Of a DNA stretch of 8,123 nucleotides, positions 7,195-8,123 are shown one piece after another; positions within the stretch are counted from its first letter, which is position 1, and the number at the start of each line of letters is the position of its first letter. Under the pieces are notes generated by a model that did no database searches, was not told the DNA's origin, and saw only the letters and a list, made by a program, of their open reading frames with translations. Origin of the DNA: Cryomorphaceae bacterium (lineage in GTDB: Bacteria > Bacteroidota > Bacteroidia > Flavobacteriales > Schleiferiaceae); assembly GCA_003451355.1 (NCBI GenBank), contig DMDX01000088.1, positions 9,296 through 17,418 of the forward strand. Direction: 5' to 3'. Both the position numbers and the translations under genes were made by a program.

Positions 7195-7854
7195 ATGGCA
7201 CTTGACAAAAACGGAATCGCGCGCCGCATCGCCCAGGAGCTGCGCAACGGCTGGTACGTGAATTTGGGCATCGGAATTCCGACCCTCGTCGCCAACTACA
7301 TTCCCGACGGAATCGACGTCGAATTCCAGTCCGAAAACGGCATCCTCGGCATGGGCCCCTTCCCCTTTGAGGGCGAAGAAGACGCCGACCTCATCAACGC
7401 CGGAAAGCAAACCATCACCGCGCTTCCCGGGGCCTCCCTGTTTGACAGCGCCACCTCCTTTGGCATGATCCGCGCCCGAAAGGTGCAGCTCACCGTCCTC
7501 GGAGCAATGGAAGTATCCGACCGGGGCGACATCGCCAACTGGAAGATTCCGGGCCGAATGGTCAAAGGCATGGGCGGAGCCATGGACCTCGTTGCCAGCG
7601 CAGAACGCATCATCGTCGCCATGCAGCACAGCAACCGCGAGGGCGAATCCAAGCTCTTGAGCGCGTGCACCCTTCCGCTCACCGGAGTCGGATGCGTCAA
7701 AAAAGTCGTCACCGACCTCGCCGTCCTCGACATTGATCCCGAACGCGGATTCATCCTTCGCGAGCGCGCCCCCGGCGTCAGCGTCGACGAAATCATCGCC
7801 AAAACCGCCGGCCGCCTGGTGGTCGAGGGCGAAATTCCTGAAATGCACCTTTAG
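7195..7854 (+). CDS. scoB: Succinyl-CoA:3-ketoacid CoA-transferase subunit B
   Basis: This 219-residue beta subunit carries the active-site glutamate that forms the enzyme-CoA thioester. That residue is expected to be Glu47 in the motif SENGILGMGPFP (46-57). Other family signatures are VNLGIGIPTLVANYIP (22-37), LPGASLFDSATSFGMIR, LGAMEVSDRGDIANWKIPG, KGMGGAMDLV and the ending GRLVVEGEIPEM. The length is typical, so the gene is intact. It is separated from scoA by 3 bp (TAAGCCATG) and must form an A2B2-type complex with its product. Its stop TAG is also the first three bases of the repeat leader TAGCAAGGTTGGCT (7852-7865), the same arrangement as at the PBP1A stop. A hairpin followed by a T-rich run about 90 bp downstream may end the operon transcript. 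Confidence 0.94.
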   Translation: MALDKNGIARRIAQELRNGWYVNLGIGIPTLVANYIPDGIDVEFQSENGILGMGPFPFEGEEDADLINAGKQTITALPGASLFDSATSFGMIRARKVQLTVLGAMEVSDRGDIANWKIPGRMVKGMGGAMDLVASAERIIVAMQHSNREGESKLLSACTLPLTGVGCVKKVVTDLAVLDIDPERGFILRERAPGVSVDEIIAKTAGRLVVEGEIPEMHL

Positions 7855-7933
7855 CAAGGTTGGCTGAGATTGGCTCGTTGGCTCGCAAGTAACTGGTAAC
7901 TAGTTGCTAGTGACCCCGAAGCCGTGAAGCGGC
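7852..7933 (+). repeat. scoB-side 3'-end repeat module (leader, TTGGCT repeats, heptads, hairpin)
   Basis: The leader TAGCAAGGTTGGCT (7852-7865) includes the scoB stop. TTGGCT recurs at 7870-7875 and 7878-7883. Four in-register heptads follow from 7888 (AGTAACT) through 7895 (GGTAACT) and 7902 (AGTTGCT) to 7909 (AGTGACC). A 13-nt hairpin GCCGT-GAA-GCGGC (7921-7933, one U-G pair) ends the module. The parts are those of copies A and B, but the long GCGC-bounded segment is absent, so this is a reduced or rearranged member of the family. Confidence 0.65.
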
Positions 7934-7941
7934 GTTAGGCA

Positions 7942-7970
7942 TTCGGTACTAACCGGATTTTACTTTTTCT
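7942..7970 (+). terminator. Possible intrinsic terminator of scoAB
   Basis: TTCGGT-ACTA-ACCGGA (7942-7957) can form a 6-bp stem (one U-G pair) with a 4-nt loop. It is followed directly by TTTTACTTTTTCT (7958-7970). This is the only hairpin-plus-T-run in the downstream gap and it is correctly oriented for scoB. The stem is short, so strength is uncertain. Confidence 0.45.
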
Positions 7971-7980
7971 CTCGCACCCT

Positions 7981-8078
7981 AGAAGCAAGGAACAAGAACC
8001 AGCCCGAAGGGCCCTAGCACCGAAGGTGCCCTAGCGCTGAGGGCCAAAGGACCGAAGCGCCAAAAGCCAACCTTGCTA
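7981..8078 (-). repeat. Composite 3'-end repeat, copy B (reverse orientation)
   Basis: Read on the minus strand, this starts with TAGCAAGGTTGGCT (8078-8065), continues through GGCGCTTCGG to AGCGCTAGGG, and then has mini-hairpins. On the plus strand these are GCCC-GAA-GGGC (8002-8012) and GCACC-GAA-GGTGC (8017-8029), each followed by CCTA. Heptad-like units AGAAGCA (7981) and AGGAACA (7988) follow on its far side. It is colinear with copy A after the PBP1A gene apart from an 8-nt length difference. The stem GCACC/GGTGC here corresponds to GCCCC/GGGGC there, a paired change. With the leader at 7852-7865 it forms a 14-bp perfect inverted repeat. It points away from the right-edge minus-strand gene, so it is that gene's 3'-end element. 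Confidence 0.8.
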
Positions 8079-8084
8079 CCCTTG

Positions 8085-8123
8085 CTAAAGAACCATCGTC
8101 CGATCACTCATGTAGCGCACCAC
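8085..8123 (-). CDS. C-terminal end of a probable ABC-transporter ATPase (truncated by window edge)
   Basis: On the minus strand only one frame stays open from the window edge to this point: 12 codons reading VVRYMSDRTMVL, then TAG (8087-8085). VVRYMSDR followed by hydrophobic residues resembles the segment just after the H-loop histidine in peptide/nickel-type (Opp/Dpp) ABC ATPases, where I recall HDLSVVRYxSDR...V. In that family the protein normally continues for at least tens of residues, so a stop here would be early. Skipping one base at the stop (8085) would read on as VLYKG, which also looks like the family. The stop codon lies in TAGCAAGGG, next to the leader of copy B. Twelve residues cannot settle the family; it may be a truncated gene or an unrelated C-terminus. 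Confidence 0.4.
   Translation of the reverse strand: MVRYMSDRTMVL

Noticed and set aside
6442..7857. 471-codon open frame on the minus strand across scoA and scoB
   Set aside because: It covers both CoA-transferase genes antisense and the 3-bp gap between them; the sense frames have strong family motifs, the antisense none.
7961..7968. TACTTTTT as a -7 promoter element
   Set aside because: The only gene downstream on the plus strand would lie outside the window and no -33 element is seen; the T-run is better explained as part of a terminator.
7852..8078. Insertion sequence
   Set aside because: The 227-bp interval has inverted ends but no transposase coding capacity and no convincing target duplication.

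Overview
The window looks like a GC-rich (about 60% by eye) chromosome fragment from a member of the Bacteroidota, probably a Flavobacteriia-like lineage. The evidence is gene content: a GldH gliding-motility lipoprotein, a PorZ-type type IX secretion system (T9SS) component with a C-terminal sorting domain, a DUF4837-like protein, and the gldH / penicillin-binding protein 1A gene order that I know from flavobacteria. I cannot name a genus.

Layout. Bases 1-309 hold the 3' end of a plus-strand DUF4837-like gene. A 184-bp gap (310-493) is almost entirely a degenerate 7-bp tandem repeat with three small hairpins. On the minus strand, porZ (1207-3528) is followed by recO (494-1210), overlapping it by 4 bp (GTGA). 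Divergent from porZ, with only 20 bp between the start codons, lie gldH (3549-4028) and the class A penicillin-binding protein gene (4039-6327), 10 bp apart. After a 153-bp repeat-filled gap comes the two-gene operon scoA-scoB (6481-7191 and 7195-7854), encoding the two subunits of succinyl-CoA:3-ketoacid CoA-transferase. The last 230-bp gap (7855-8084) is again repeat-filled. It is followed by the last 12 codons of a minus-strand gene that resembles an ABC-transporter ATPase.

How the genes fit together. porZ, gldH and the PBP1A gene all serve the cell envelope: T9SS cargo attachment, the gliding/T9SS outer-membrane lipoprotein set, and peptidoglycan synthesis. recO is a DNA-repair gene that appears to be cotranscribed with porZ. 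scoAB is a separate metabolic operon for acetoacetate/ketone-body activation.

The genes themselves are ordinary. The unusual part is the DNA between transcription units. All three repeat-filled gaps use the same parts: (i) a leader TAGC(R)AGGTTGGCT, whose first three bases are the stop codon of the upstream gene; (ii) 13-nt mini-hairpins (5-bp stem, 3-nt loop) whose stems differ in sequence but stay self-complementary; and (iii) runs of degenerate heptads with the pattern nGnnnCy. Two copies, after the PBP1A gene and before the right-edge gene, align over about 75 bp with paired changes in a stem. The gaps inside operons (gldH-PBP1A, scoA-scoB) and between the divergent starts have none of this. 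I read it as a modular repeat family located at gene 3' ends, possibly acting as a terminator, mRNA-end or chromosome-organising element. I do not know whether it has been described.
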